Shown here: one piece after another, positions 1 through 8,372 of the stretch
How positions within the stretch are numbered: the stretch's first letter is position 1
Layout: each line of letters opens with the position of its first letter
Origin: Rhodobacteraceae bacterium HTCC2150
GTDB lineage: Bacteria > Pseudomonadota > Alphaproteobacteria > Rhodobacterales > Rhodobacteraceae
Assembly: GCA_000169395.1 (NCBI GenBank)
Contig: AAXZ01000005.1
Span: 1 to 64,000 of the forward strand
Length of the DNA stretch: 64,000 nt
Direction: 5' to 3'
The notes under the pieces: model-generated
The model's input: only the letters and a program-made list of their open reading frames with translations
What the model was told of the DNA's origin: nothing
Databases searched by the model: none
Translations under genes and position numbers: made by a program

Positions 1-810
1 TTGTAGAACGTCTTTCACAGCGTCAGGCAATTTCGCCCAAACATCTGCGTTCACTGTCACAGTCTTAGAGTTAACTGCGCCAAGGTCCGCCTTGAGCATG
101 TAAGGGGCAACTTCAGCGATTTTGAAAGTTTTCGCCGCTTCTGGCCATAGCATTGCCGCGTCAACAACGCCGGTTTGAACCATGTTATAGAAGTTCGGCA
201 AACCACCACGTACACCAGCAGCGCCGTTGATACCTTCTAGGTAACGAAGGTTATATCCAGCACCCGCTACTTTTTTGCCCTCTAGATCCGCCAAAGAGTT
301 GATCGGTGTTTTTGAAAACATTTGGTATGTGTCAAGAACAACGCCAGTCGCCAAGTAAACTTGGTTTTCGCCAGCAAGTTCGGCACCCATTTGTGGAAAT
401 TCTTTGGCAATTTCGTCAACCGCTTTGGCCACGATACGCGCATCGGCTGAAACAAATGGTGTGACAGCGGAAATACCTTGAGATGGCAAAGATGAGTTGT
501 GGAAAATCGTTGTAACGATACCGATATCACCAAGACCAAGCTTGATACCTTCAAGAACGCCGCGTGGTTTTACGATTTGACCACCATAAGCTTCTTGCCA
601 TGTGATTTTGTAATCGCCGGATTTTGCCAATTCTTCGTTCACACGAGGAATGAAAAAGCCAGAAAACTCTTTTACCCACATGGCGCGATCTGGATAGCCG
701 TCAATCGCAATCATGTTGATGTTTTCTTGGGCAGAAGCAACCGAACCAAAAGCGGTCGAAAGGCCAAGGGCGATCCCTGTTGCTAGGGCAATGCGTCGTG
801 AAAGTCTCAT
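1..810 (-). CDS. TRAP transporter substrate-binding protein, DctP family (C-terminus outside window)
   Basis: Periplasmic solute-binding subunit of a tripartite ATP-independent transporter, probably for an organic acid. Translating the minus strand from the ATG at 810 gives 270 codons with no stop before the window edge. Residues 1-27 form a Sec signal peptide (MRLSRRIALATGIALG..., cleavage near ASA-QE). The mature part has the DctP pattern, including a segment on quitting the open form (PINSLADLEGKKV) and LPNFYNMVQTGVVDA. The start is supported by GGGAGGAA just upstream. It is the last of three same-strand genes (RutE-like, OsmC, this one), so co-transcription is likely. The membrane subunits are not in the window and the ligand cannot be told from sequence. 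Confidence 0.85.
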   Translation of the reverse strand, partial: MRLSRRIALATGIALGLSTAFGSVASAQENINMIAIDGYPDRAMWVKEFSGFFIPRVNEELAKSGDYKITWQEAYGGQIVKPRGVLEGIKLGLGDIGIVTTIFHNSSLPSQGISAVTPFVSADARIVAKAVDEIAKEFPQMGAELAGENQVYLATGVVLDTYQMFSKTPINSLADLEGKKVAGAGYNLRYLEGINGAAGVRGGLPNFYNMVQTGVVDAAMLWPEAAKTFKIAEVAPYMLKADLGAVNSKTVTVNADVWAKLPDAVKDVLQ

Positions 811-831
811 TATATTCCTCCCAGAATAGTT

Positions 832-1290
832 TTAGTGAGTTGATTTCCAGTCTTCGTTGATAACAGTGCCCGATTGACGAAACAGTTTCGACAAAGGGCA
901 GTATTTTGCGACTTCTGCCGCAACTTCGTTCAGTTGTTCTTGGGTTGCAGCACCGTCAGATACAACTGTCAGGTCGATTTGTTCAAATGGCACGTCAATT
1001 TCTTCACTAAGTGTCACGCCACGGCGATCAAACTTACATTTTGCGGAAACTTTCAAATGTCCAATATCGATGCCCAGCTTTTGTGCACATTTGTGACCGA
1101 TAACATTGGTACATCCAATAAGCGCACTTAGGGCCGTGTCAGTCGGTGTGAAACCTTTGTTTGTGCCGCCCCGCTCAATTGGTTCGTCAATCATTTGAAC
1201 CAAATCACGCGTTGCTACCTCAGCCAGTGAATGCGAAGGGCAATCAGCCTCAGCTCGCAGCAAAACAGTGGTTTTCATTTTCATTGCCAT
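832..1290 (-). CDS. OsmC family protein
   Basis: Small OsmC/Ohr-fold protein of 152 aa. Members reduce organic or fatty acid hydroperoxides through a Cys pair, but many OsmC-like proteins have no proven role. The first redox Cys lies in the central helix (ALIGCTNVIGHKC, C60 or C68) and the second in YCPLS (C131), the spacing expected for the fold. The AAGGGTG upstream of the ATG at 1290 supports the start. It lies between the RutE-like reductase and the TRAP gene with short gaps, suggesting one transcript. I do not separate OsmC from the broader YhfA-like group. Confidence 0.85.
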   Translation of the reverse strand: MAMKMKTTVLLRAEADCPSHSLAEVATRDLVQMIDEPIERGGTNKGFTPTDTALSALIGCTNVIGHKCAQKLGIDIGHLKVSAKCKFDRRGVTLSEEIDVPFEQIDLTVVSDGAATQEQLNEVAAEVAKYCPLSKLFRQSGTVINEDWKSTH

Positions 1291-1302
1291 CAGAATTCAC
1301 CC

Positions 1303-1962
1303 TTAAATTACGTTACAAACGTCGTCAAAATCAAAGCGTGGCAACCGTTGGAACAATGCGGTTTCATCCGCATACCCAATGTTGCACAAGAAGTTTGATT
1401 TCACTGTGGTGCCGGCGAAAAATTCTTCGTCTACGACTGCATTACTAAATCCGGAAATTGCCCCAACATCCAGACCCAACGCCCGTGCGGCGATCATAAA
1501 GTACGCACCTTGCAAAGTGGAATTACGATATGCCGTATCCTGGGCATGAGCAGCCTTGTCCCTAAAATGCCCACGCCGATCATCATGTGGAAATAAAAGC
1601 AATAATTCGCGCCAAAAATCAACATCATAAGCAATGATCGCCGTGATGGGTGCGTTCATCACTTTTGGTACATTTGCTGGTTTCAACGATTTCGCCAATC
1701 GCTCTTTCCCTTCGGCAGACCGAACAAATGTGAACCGCGCAGGTCCACAATTCATGCTTGTTGGTCCCATTTTTGTAATGTCAAAAATTTCATGCAACAA
1801 AGCATCGGAAACTGGTTTGTCCGTCCAAGCATAATGCGAACGGGCGCCCGTCAGAATTAAATCAAGTTGATCCTTGTTTAATCCATCAATCCTGCCTCGA
1901 AGAGATCGGATTTCATCCATTGCGGTTTCTCGCAGCGTGTTTTGATCAGTGTTTTCTGTCAT
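1303..1962 (-). CDS. RutE/HadB-type nitroreductase family protein (putative malonic semialdehyde reductase)
   Basis: FMN-dependent nitroreductase-fold protein of 219 aa, most like the RutE branch that reduces malonic semialdehyde to 3-hydroxypropionate in uracil degradation. Family marks seen: ARSHYAWTDKPV near the N-terminus for FMN binding, a PTSMNCGPARF segment and an ISGFSN motif in the C-terminal half. It is slightly longer than E. coli RutE because of an N-terminal extension of about 25 residues. No other rut genes are in the window, so it may act as a general semialdehyde or nitro-group reductase. First gene of a likely three-gene operon with osmC and the TRAP receptor. Confidence 0.8.
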   Translation of the reverse strand: MTENTDQNTLRETAMDEIRSLRGRIDGLNKDQLDLILTGARSHYAWTDKPVSDALLHEIFDITKMGPTSMNCGPARFTFVRSAEGKERLAKSLKPANVPKVMNAPITAIIAYDVDFWRELLLLFPHDDRRGHFRDKAAHAQDTAYRNSTLQGAYFMIAARALGLDVGAISGFSNAVVDEEFFAGTTVKSNFLCNIGYADETALFQRLPRFDFDDVCNVI

Positions 1963-2122
1963 TATTTTTTAACCGGTTCCGTGAGTAGTTGCGTTTGGAA
2001 ATCCGTAAGGGATATGTGAATTCAAAATAAACTAGTTTTTTTTCGAAAGTCAAATAATATCGATTTTTTTCTTGAACGTATTTTTCAACAAGTTAGGGTA
2101 ACAAAAGATAGAGGAGAAAATC

Positions 2123-2509
2123 ATGCCACTTTGGTCAGAATACAAAGCACATTCCCAAGAACGCGGCTCGCTCGCATTTGAATTGTTTGTTGTAAATACA
2201 CAGCCAGCTGGGGACATGGAATTGGTCAAGGCGACCCTTCCCGATCATCTTGCCTATATCGGTAGCTTGGAAACCGCAGGTTCACTATTTCTTGCCGGGC
2301 CAGTTTCCGACGAAACAGGCGAACATATGCAAGCAGCCGGAATGGTAATTCTTCGCGCGACTAGCATGGAAGAAGCACGTAAACTGGCAGACGCCGATCC
2401 CATGCATTCCACAGGTGCGCGGACATATACGTTAAAAAAATGGCTGGTGAACGAAGGTCGTTTGAACGTTTCGGTTTCCTTAGGTACACAAGGTGCAAGC
2501 CTGACTTAA
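2123..2509 (+). CDS. YciI family protein
   Basis: Protein of 128 aa with a YCII ferredoxin-like fold. The domain covers about residues 18-112, including DHLAYIGSLETAGSLFLAGP and the ADADPMHS segment that holds the conserved Asp-Pro. Family function is mostly unknown; relatives sit as domains in chlorohydrolases and sigma-factor systems. GAGGAG 8 nt before the ATG gives a clear start. It is divergent from the RutE-like gene and followed after 29 nt by D-lyxose isomerase, so the two probably share a transcript. Confidence 0.8.
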   Translation: MPLWSEYKAHSQERGSLAFELFVVNTQPAGDMELVKATLPDHLAYIGSLETAGSLFLAGPVSDETGEHMQAAGMVILRATSMEEARKLADADPMHSTGARTYTLKKWLVNEGRLNVSVSLGTQGASLT

Positions 2510-2538
2510 CAGGCCTTTTGTAATCTTAAAGGCACCAT

Positions 2539-3225
2539 GTGAAACGCTCTCGAATTAACGAAATTATTGCCGAAGGCGACGACATGATCCGTCGCCACGG
2601 CTTTCACCTGCCCCCATTTGCCTATTGGTCGCCTGATGAATTTAAGGCGAACCAAGACATTGCACAGGCTGTAATCGACGCACGATGTGGCTGGGATATT
2701 ACGGATTATGGCGCGAGTCGTTATTCGGAAATGGGGCTGTTTCTGTTCACCTTGCGCAATGGACGACTGAGCGATCTGCAACAAGGCGGCGGGATGTGTT
2801 ATGCTGAAAAGCTGTTGATTTCCAAACAAGACCAACTTTCCCCTATGCATACCCATGCCTTAAAGGCCGAGGATATCATAAATCGCGGTGGTGCCACCTT
2901 GGTTGTGGAGTTGTTTGGTTCTGATCCTGAGGGCAATTTTGCACCAGACGTTGGGGGAACGGTTTATTGCGACGGCATTCGACGTGAATTTGCCCCTGGT
3001 GAAAAGCTGGAATTCCAACCCGGCGAAAGTGTTACACTGATGCCCGGTGATTGGCACGCATTTTGGGGTGACGGCGGTGATGTTCTTATTGGTGAGGTTT
3101 CAACTGTCAATGATGACGAAACCGACAATATTTTCCGAGAACCAATCGGTCGATTTGCAACCATTGAAGAAGACGTCGCACCAAGGCACCTGTTAGTCAG
3201 CGATTATAGCGTTTGTTTTGAATAA
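2539..3225 (+). CDS. D-lyxose ketol-isomerase family cupin
   Basis: Protein of 228 aa of the D-lyxose isomerase family (formerly DUF1498; B. subtilis YdaE type), which interconverts D-lyxose and D-xylulose and often D-mannose and D-fructose. Metal ligands of the single cupin barrel are visible: H104 and H106 in MHTH, E111 in KAED and H173 in DWHAFW. The start is GTG at 2539; the ATG two bases earlier runs straight into TGA. It lies just downstream of yciI and upstream of a decayed island, with no sugar kinase or transporter nearby to define the substrate. Confidence 0.85.
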   Translation: MKRSRINEIIAEGDDMIRRHGFHLPPFAYWSPDEFKANQDIAQAVIDARCGWDITDYGASRYSEMGLFLFTLRNGRLSDLQQGGGMCYAEKLLISKQDQLSPMHTHALKAEDIINRGGATLVVELFGSDPEGNFAPDVGGTVYCDGIRREFAPGEKLEFQPGESVTLMPGDWHAFWGDGGDVLIGEVSTVNDDETDNIFREPIGRFATIEEDVAPRHLLVSDYSVCFE

Positions 3226-3340
3226 ACCGAGTGATGTGTTTCACTTTTTTAAGTTTTCTTTATGTATATACCTTGCTTTTTAGTTCTCACTTTCAATAAA
3301 TGAAAATCGTTCATTTATTAGTTGTAGCCTAGACGAGCCT

Positions 3341-4303
3341 GCGGGACACTTGTGGGGTTACTGTAGCTTGTCTCTGAGAGCTTCGTAAGGGGTCTGCCCA
3401 TTGTGCGCGCCATGTGGTCTGGCGAAGTTGTAAAACCGTTCCCACTCGTCCAGCTTGGCCTCGAGATCGACATCACCCTTGTAGCTCAGGAGCTGATAGA
3501 ACTCCTGTTGATCGGATCGGTGAGATCGCTCCACTTTTCCATTTAACTGGGGCGTGCCGCGTTTTATGTAGGCGTGCCTGATCCCAACATCTTCAACATG
3601 CCAATGGAATTTGGCTTGGAACTCGTGGCCGTTATCTGTCCGCACTTCACGAATACGGAACGGGAACTTTTCAATGATGTGATCAATGAAGTCGATTGCG
3701 CTTGCCTGCGTGTGTTTCTCGTAGATCTTAAGGGCCCGAACTCTTGTCGCATCATCGATCGCGGTGAACTGGAAGCGGCGTACTTTCTCGCCGCGTTTTC
3801 CTTTGAATGTCAGAAACTTGACGTCAACTTGGATATGGTGTCCTGGCACCTGTTTCTGATAGCGTTTTGTGTGTAATTTACGCATTCGTGTGCCTCTGGG
3901 TAGTCGGTTGAGACCATTGCGCTTGAGGATACGGTAAACCCCTGCATCCGAGATTTTGATGCCGTGATAGCGCGCCAAATACCAGACGATCCTGATGGGC
4001 CCGAGGTGATACTTGCGGCGTAGATACAGAACCTTCTCCACGATCTCTGGCGGCGTTTGATTGGCAGGGTTCTTTGGAATAGATTTGGCATTCTTCAGAC
4101 CAGATTCGCCATGCTTTTGATACGCATCCCGCCATCTATAGAAGCTGGATCTCCCAATCCCAAAATACCGACAGGCTTTGCGGGCATTGCCGATCTTTTC
4201 GGCGTGTTGAAGCACCCTCAATTTGCGTTGAATGTCGCGTTCTTCGTTCGTCATGGAAACTTCCTCCATCCCTAAATAAGGGAGTTTACAGGAAGTGTCC
4301 CGA
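3341..4303 (-). mobile_element. IS481-family insertion sequence (about 0.96 kb)
   Basis: A single DDE transposase ORF flanked by short inverted termini. The 10-bp core CGGGACACTT occurs at 3342-3351 and its exact complement at 4292-4301. Outward matching beyond the core is poor, so the ends are approximate and no target duplication is obvious. The right end abuts the C-terminal codons of an hsdS reading frame, while the left side shows no hsdS sequence, implying deletion of the rest of that gene during or after insertion. Confidence 0.75.
3358..4254 (-). CDS. IS481 family transposase
   Basis: Transposase of 298 aa. Residues 1-60 are a helix-turn-helix (ARKACRYFGIGRSSFYRWRDAY), followed by a second HTH-like part and an rve integrase core. 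The DDE triad is readable as D144 (QVDVKF), D207 (RTDNGHEF) and E242 (NGKVERSH), all at usual spacing, so the enzyme looks intact. I start at the ATG at 4254, which has AGGAAG 7 nt upstream, rather than the ATG five codons earlier. The ORF is full length and could still be active. Confidence 0.9.
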   Translation of the reverse strand: MTNEERDIQRKLRVLQHAEKIGNARKACRYFGIGRSSFYRWRDAYQKHGESGLKNAKSIPKNPANQTPPEIVEKVLYLRRKYHLGPIRIVWYLARYHGIKISDAGVYRILKRNGLNRLPRGTRMRKLHTKRYQKQVPGHHIQVDVKFLTFKGKRGEKVRRFQFTAIDDATRVRALKIYEKHTQASAIDFIDHIIEKFPFRIREVRTDNGHEFQAKFHWHVEDVGIRHAYIKRGTPQLNGKVERSHRSDQQEFYQLLSYKGDVDLEAKLDEWERFYNFARPHGAHNGQTPYEALRDKLQ

Positions 4304-4423
4304 GAGTCCGTACATATCTACATTCAGCACCAAAATTTATTAGAAATAGAAAACAACAAGCTAGCAGAGCTCCGCGATTGGCTCCTTCCGATGCTCATGA
4401 ATGGACAAGCAACAATAGAGTAA
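4304..4423 (+). pseudogene. Type I restriction specificity subunit (HsdS) C-terminal remnant
   Basis: The plus-strand frame ending in TAA at 4421-4423 reads ...LLEIENNKLAELRDWLLP then MLMNGQATIE, the typical C-terminal coiled-coil end of HsdS. No start or target-recognition domain exists upstream because the IS481 element ends at about 4303. It is therefore a stub of a type I restriction-modification locus that was deleted or disrupted. hsdM and hsdR are not in the window. Confidence 0.75.
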
Positions 4424-4521
4424 GTTGACCACAACTTTAAGCTGTCATACGCACAATCGTAATTGTTGTAGCTTTGCACTCATTTATTTGGATTTTAGCC
4501 AGTTTGTGTTAGTATATTTAC

Positions 4522-4818
4522 ATGATAAAACTGCCACGGAAAATGATCTTCGGCTCTTTCGAAGTCCCACGCTGCCAAGCAAAGTCGAAGCGCAGCGGCG
4601 TGCAGTGTCGAAAGGCGGCAATGCAGGGTAAGAGCGTATGCAGGACCCATGGTGGGGCATCTACAGGACCTAAAACAATTGCTGGGCGACAAAGGTGTGC
4701 TGCGGCAAAAACAATACATGGGCGAGAGACCAGAGCAATACGTGCAGCGAGAGATGTAAAACTTCGTGAGCTTCGTGAGATGGAACAGACCCTTAAGAAT
4801 GCAGGTTTAATAATCTGA
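4522..4818 (+). CDS. HGGxSTG domain protein (phage-type, putative zinc-binding)
   Basis: Small 98-aa protein with the signature CRTHGGASTGPKT preceded by two further cysteines (C18, C29, C40 and H43), which suggests a CCCH zinc site. Such proteins are common in prophages and integrated elements; the function is unknown. The C-terminal half is Arg/Lys-rich and helical. No Shine-Dalgarno is visible, and an AT-rich TATATT lies directly upstream, so translation may be leaderless. It sits between the hsdS stub and tRNA-Ser and supports an island origin for this stretch. Confidence 0.75.
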   Translation: MIKLPRKMIFGSFEVPRCQAKSKRSGVQCRKAAMQGKSVCRTHGGASTGPKTIAGRQRCAAAKTIHGRETRAIRAARDVKLRELREMEQTLKNAGLII

Positions 4819-5057
4819 TACCAGTTTTCTAAGTAGTTGAACAAAACATTTCATTCACTTTCACTAAACTCAAAATTTTCGCGCACATTCGTATTATATA
4901 TGACTGGGACACTTTGATAATCTTAGGGGGTGCCACCCGGGTGGGGTCCCGTATGTGCATGTACTTTTATTGGGGGGTTAAGCGCCTACTCTATTGGGGA
5001 ACCATTATGGTAACAGTAGAGTGTAACGCAAAAAAACCATTATAAATCAATATAAAG
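4819..5057. other. Non-coding island remnant next to tRNA-Ser
   Basis: No convincing gene. It contains an IS-end-like GGGACACTTT at 4905-4914, a 12-bp perfect palindrome CCACCCGGGTGG at 4933-4944 embedded in a G-rich patch, and AT-rich sequence up to the tRNA. It fits the edge of a decayed element inserted at the tRNA 3' end. Confidence 0.5.
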
Positions 5058-5147
5058 TGGCGGACAGACAGGGATTCGAACCCTGGAGACGGTCTCCCGC
5101 CTACACACTTTCCAGGCGTGCGCCTTCGACCACTCGGCCACCTATCC
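5058..5147 (-). tRNA. tRNA-Ser(GGA), CCA encoded
   Basis: On the minus strand the acceptor strand GGATAGG pairs with TCTGTCC, with discriminator G and an encoded CCA at 5060-5058. The anticodon loop CTGGAAA gives anticodon GGA, closed by CACGC/GTGTG. A long class II variable arm (GGCGGGAGACCGTCTCC) and a GGTTCGAATCC T-loop are present. The 3' end faces the decayed island at 3.2-5.05 kb, a usual integration site layout. Confidence 0.95.
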
Positions 5148-5317
5148 GTTGACGCGGTGTGTAGCCTTTGTTTGGGTTGGAAATCAAGACTTGTTGGCAG
5201 AAATAATAAAGTATTTTCTTGGAAGACGTTTGTGCATTTCCTAAAACCTAGAATTAAGATAACCCACCAATTTAAATCATTTTATATCAAATGATTATCT
5301 AACATTATCAAAAACTG

Positions 5318-6037
5318 CTACCTATCGAAATGCAGATACACGCGGCGGTTCCTTTGACCCTTTTTTTCAATTTTTCCAATTCTAAGCGTGCCAATTTCAC
5401 CCGTGCGCAGAACATGCGTACCACCGCAAGGTTGGTAATCAACAATTTGATCCCCCTCACCGATCTGCACCATTCTGATTTTTCCGCGCCCTCTTGGCGG
5501 GGCCACAGACATTGTTTTAACCAAACTAGGGTTGGCATCTAATTCTGCCTCGGAAATCCAACTGTCGCTGACCAACAGATCCTGATCAATCAACGCATTC
5601 AGATCATCCAATACCCTATTCTTATCCTCTGGTGCATCTGGCATATCAAAATCCAGGCGGCTTTTTTCGGCCCCAATGGCACCACCTGTGACAGGCAATG
5701 GAATAACCACTGATAACAGATGCAGGGCTGTGTGCATTTGCATCAAGGCGTGGCGACGCGGCCAATCCAGTATTTGGGTAACTTTCGTGCCCACCGGTGG
5801 CAAACTGCCCGCCATGGGCGGCAACAGAACGATTGCACCCCCCTCGCCCTTGATTGTGGTGGCGACCTCCATACGGTTATCGCCCCACGTCAAATATCCA
5901 TTATCACCAGGTTGTCCGCCCCCCGTTGGGTAAAAAATGCTGTCTTTCAAAACAACACCGCCCTCGGTGGTGATTTCGGCGACCTCGGTTTCCATGGACG
6001 CCAGATATGGATCATCAAGAAATGCTTGATTTGTCAT
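5318..6037 (-). CDS. Alanyl-tRNA editing protein (AlaX type)
   Basis: Free-standing trans-editing protein of 239 aa that hydrolyses Ser- or Gly-mischarged tRNA-Ala. Zinc ligands are visible as HTALH (H102, H106) and CGGTH (C204, H208). The N-terminal part has the FYPTGGGQPGDNG glycine-rich motif of the AlaX-M type. I use the ATG at 6037, which overlaps the TGA of the upstream channel gene as ATGA. A longer reading from 6100 would run inside that gene. It is the third gene of a likely cysK-mscS-alaX transcript; placing an editing factor after cysteine synthase is suggestive but unproven. Confidence 0.9.
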   Translation of the reverse strand: MTNQAFLDDPYLASMETEVAEITTEGGVVLKDSIFYPTGGGQPGDNGYLTWGDNRMEVATTIKGEGGAIVLLPPMAGSLPPVGTKVTQILDWPRRHALMQMHTALHLLSVVIPLPVTGGAIGAEKSRLDFDMPDAPEDKNRVLDDLNALIDQDLLVSDSWISEAELDANPSLVKTMSVAPPRGRGKIRMVQIGEGDQIVDYQPCGGTHVLRTGEIGTLRIGKIEKKGQRNRRVYLHFDR

Positions 6038-8367
6038 TCCTTTGGTCCTGTTTTTTGATTGCTCAACGCAGCGGCCAAATCTTCGGGATTTCGCAACCAA
6101 AGGTCACGTTGTGGGAATGGAATGGCAATGTCTTCTTCGGCAAAGCGTTTGATGATTTCATGGTTTAAATCACTTTTCACGATCGCCACATAATAAACAT
6201 CACGGATAAGCGCTTTGAGATCAAAATTAACACTATCCGCGCCAAAATTTTGCAAAAACACCCTGATCGGTGGGTCGACAAGTACCATTGGATGATCAGC
6301 TGCGATTTCAATCAGCAGCTTTTCGACTTTGCGTGTATCTGTGCCATAGGCAACGCCAACTGGTACTGTAACACGCCCCATTAACGAATTTCGCGTCCAG
6401 TTTACGACAGTTCCAGAAATCAAATCAGAATTCGGAACAATCACTTCGGTTTTGTCAAAGGTTTCAATCCGCGATGAACGCACTGAAATGCTTCTGACAA
6501 TGCCCATATACTGGCCAACTTCGATCCAGTCACCCTCGGCAACAGGTCGTTCGATCAACAAAATGATGCCCGAAACAAAGTTTGAAACGATATTTTGCAG
6601 ACCAAAGCCAATGCCAACAGATAAAGCACCCGCAACGATCGCAAGCGAAGACAAGTCGATACCAGCTGAAGACACCGCAAAAATGACCGACGCGAATATA
6701 CCTAAATACCCAAGACCAGAGATGATCGCATTTTGCCCACCGCTGTCGATCTTGGTCTTTGGCAACACAGACATTCTCAGCGTGCCTTGGATCAAACGCG
6801 TGATGAAATATCCAAAAAGGAAGACCACGATCAAAGTCAGGAATATTGTGGGTGAAATACGCGTGTCACCAAGGGCAAATCCGTTTTGAAAGCTTGTCCA
6901 AAGCTCGGTCAAACTGTCAACGCGTGCGCCCCAGATCAAAGCCAAAACGGGCAAAGAGATAATCACAATGACAAAATGAATAATAACCGGCAACAACCCT
7001 TGTTCCGCACGCCCAGACTTGCCTGTGATCAGTGCATAGATGTCATCAACCAACCGTTGCACCAAACTGATAAAGGCCAACAAACCAAGCGTCAAAAGTG
7101 ATGGGTAAACAATGGCTTCTGCTGCGTTTGAGTATCCCAAAACAGCCAAAATTGGGGAAACCAATGCTATGATACCACCCGCGCGCCCTAACACCGACAA
7201 AATCCGGTTTAGGGGGCGTTGTTGTTCACCTTCTTCACTATTCAGGCGAACATGGACACGCAAAATTTTGGACAGACGCCACAAACAAAACGCAGAAATA
7301 AGTGTCAACGGCAGATACAAAGTGTTGGCAATATCAACACTGAATTTGTCAGCGTCTACAATTGCGGCAATCAGAACACGAATTGCAAAAACACTACCAA
7401 AAACCGCAATGGCAATGCGTCCCTTTCGAGATTGTTCTGCTGAAACTTCGAAAATTGCGTGCCCGTCAGATGACGTAAATATGCGTTTACCCAACCAAAG
7501 GCTTACAAGAACACACAGGGCGGCGGTCGGGAAAACATCGACAAGTACTTGCCCATGAACACCAATCACGCCTGCAACATCGACGGCTTTCACCAACGCC
7601 AAGAAACCCAGATAAGGCAATAAAACTTGGGCCAATGACACCACAAAACCCAATGTCCGACTGCCACGAAATGTCATGGCATAGATGCGATCGGCCAATC
7701 GGATGGCCCAGTTCCGCCCACCAAGAACAAGCAACAAGAAAACCACCAATAACATCGCAATCTGTGGCCAATTTTGGTTTGTTTTGGCGGTGGCCGTGTC
7801 ACTGGTCAATGTTTGTTGAGTGTCAGAACCGATTGACCAAATGCTCTGCCCTAACTCGCCTATTGCTGTTGCCCAAAGAAACGGGTTGATGGGCAATTTG
7901 CTGCGTTCAAACAAAGCATTGGTTTGCCTGTCGCGCAGAACTTGGTCGATTTCATTGATCAAACCACCTGCTTGGCTATATGCCTCGGTTGAACGAACAA
8001 CAGGTGTTTCGATTTCGTTCATTTGTTCAGATAATTCAGCCCGTCTTGCAATGATTTCGGCAGATTCACTTGCAGGATCTTCAGGTATTGGTCCAAGGGC
8101 TGATATTTGTTGTTTTAGCGTGGCAATGCGTTCGGCATTACTGTCTTTAGTAACACCAAACAAACCACGCCAAACAACCAATTCTTGGCGCAGCGTTTCA
8201 AACGCCGCATCCGAGACCGCATCCGATTTTACGCTAGCTTCGGCCCGCGCCGCGATTTTTTCCCAAGCGGCAAAATCTACTCGGGTCGCGGTTTCAGTTT
8301 GGGCAAATGCGCCCCCCACACCGAATAAAACCAAAAGGGCGAAAAGCTGAAAGGCGCGCATGATCAT
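6034..8367 (-). CDS. DUF3772 domain-containing mechanosensitive channel (MscS superfamily, large)
   Basis: Large MscS-family inner-membrane protein of 777 aa. Order: signal-like N-terminus, a periplasmic helical DUF3772 region (about 25-185), about ten transmembrane segments (about 200-585), then the MscS pore and beta domain (about 560-740). The pore-lining helix is Ala/Gly-rich and precedes FGLQNIVSNFVSGIILLIERP, a strong MscS match. It releases solutes on hypo-osmotic shock. Two ATGs (8367 and 8361) are possible. It follows cysK by 5 nt and overlaps alaX by 4 nt, so the three are probably one operon. Confidence 0.9.
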   Translation of the reverse strand: MIMRAFQLFALLVLFGVGGAFAQTETATRVDFAAWEKIAARAEASVKSDAVSDAAFETLRQELVVWRGLFGVTKDSNAERIATLKQQISALGPIPEDPASESAEIIARRAELSEQMNEIETPVVRSTEAYSQAGGLINEIDQVLRDRQTNALFERSKLPINPFLWATAIGELGQSIWSIGSDTQQTLTSDTATAKTNQNWPQIAMLLVVFLLLVLGGRNWAIRLADRIYAMTFRGSRTLGFVVSLAQVLLPYLGFLALVKAVDVAGVIGVHGQVLVDVFPTAALCVLVSLWLGKRIFTSSDGHAIFEVSAEQSRKGRIAIAVFGSVFAIRVLIAAIVDADKFSVDIANTLYLPLTLISAFCLWRLSKILRVHVRLNSEEGEQQRPLNRILSVLGRAGGIIALVSPILAVLGYSNAAEAIVYPSLLTLGLLAFISLVQRLVDDIYALITGKSGRAEQGLLPVIIHFVIVIISLPVLALIWGARVDSLTELWTSFQNGFALGDTRISPTIFLTLIVVFLFGYFITRLIQGTLRMSVLPKTKIDSGGQNAIISGLGYLGIFASVIFAVSSAGIDLSSLAIVAGALSVGIGFGLQNIVSNFVSGIILLIERPVAEGDWIEVGQYMGIVRSISVRSSRIETFDKTEVIVPNSDLISGTVVNWTRNSLMGRVTVPVGVAYGTDTRKVEKLLIEIAADHPMVLVDPPIRVFLQNFGADSVNFDLKALIRDVYYVAIVKSDLNHEIIKRFAEEDIAIPFPQRDLWLRNPEDLAAALSNQKTGPKE

Positions 8368-8372
8368 CTTAT

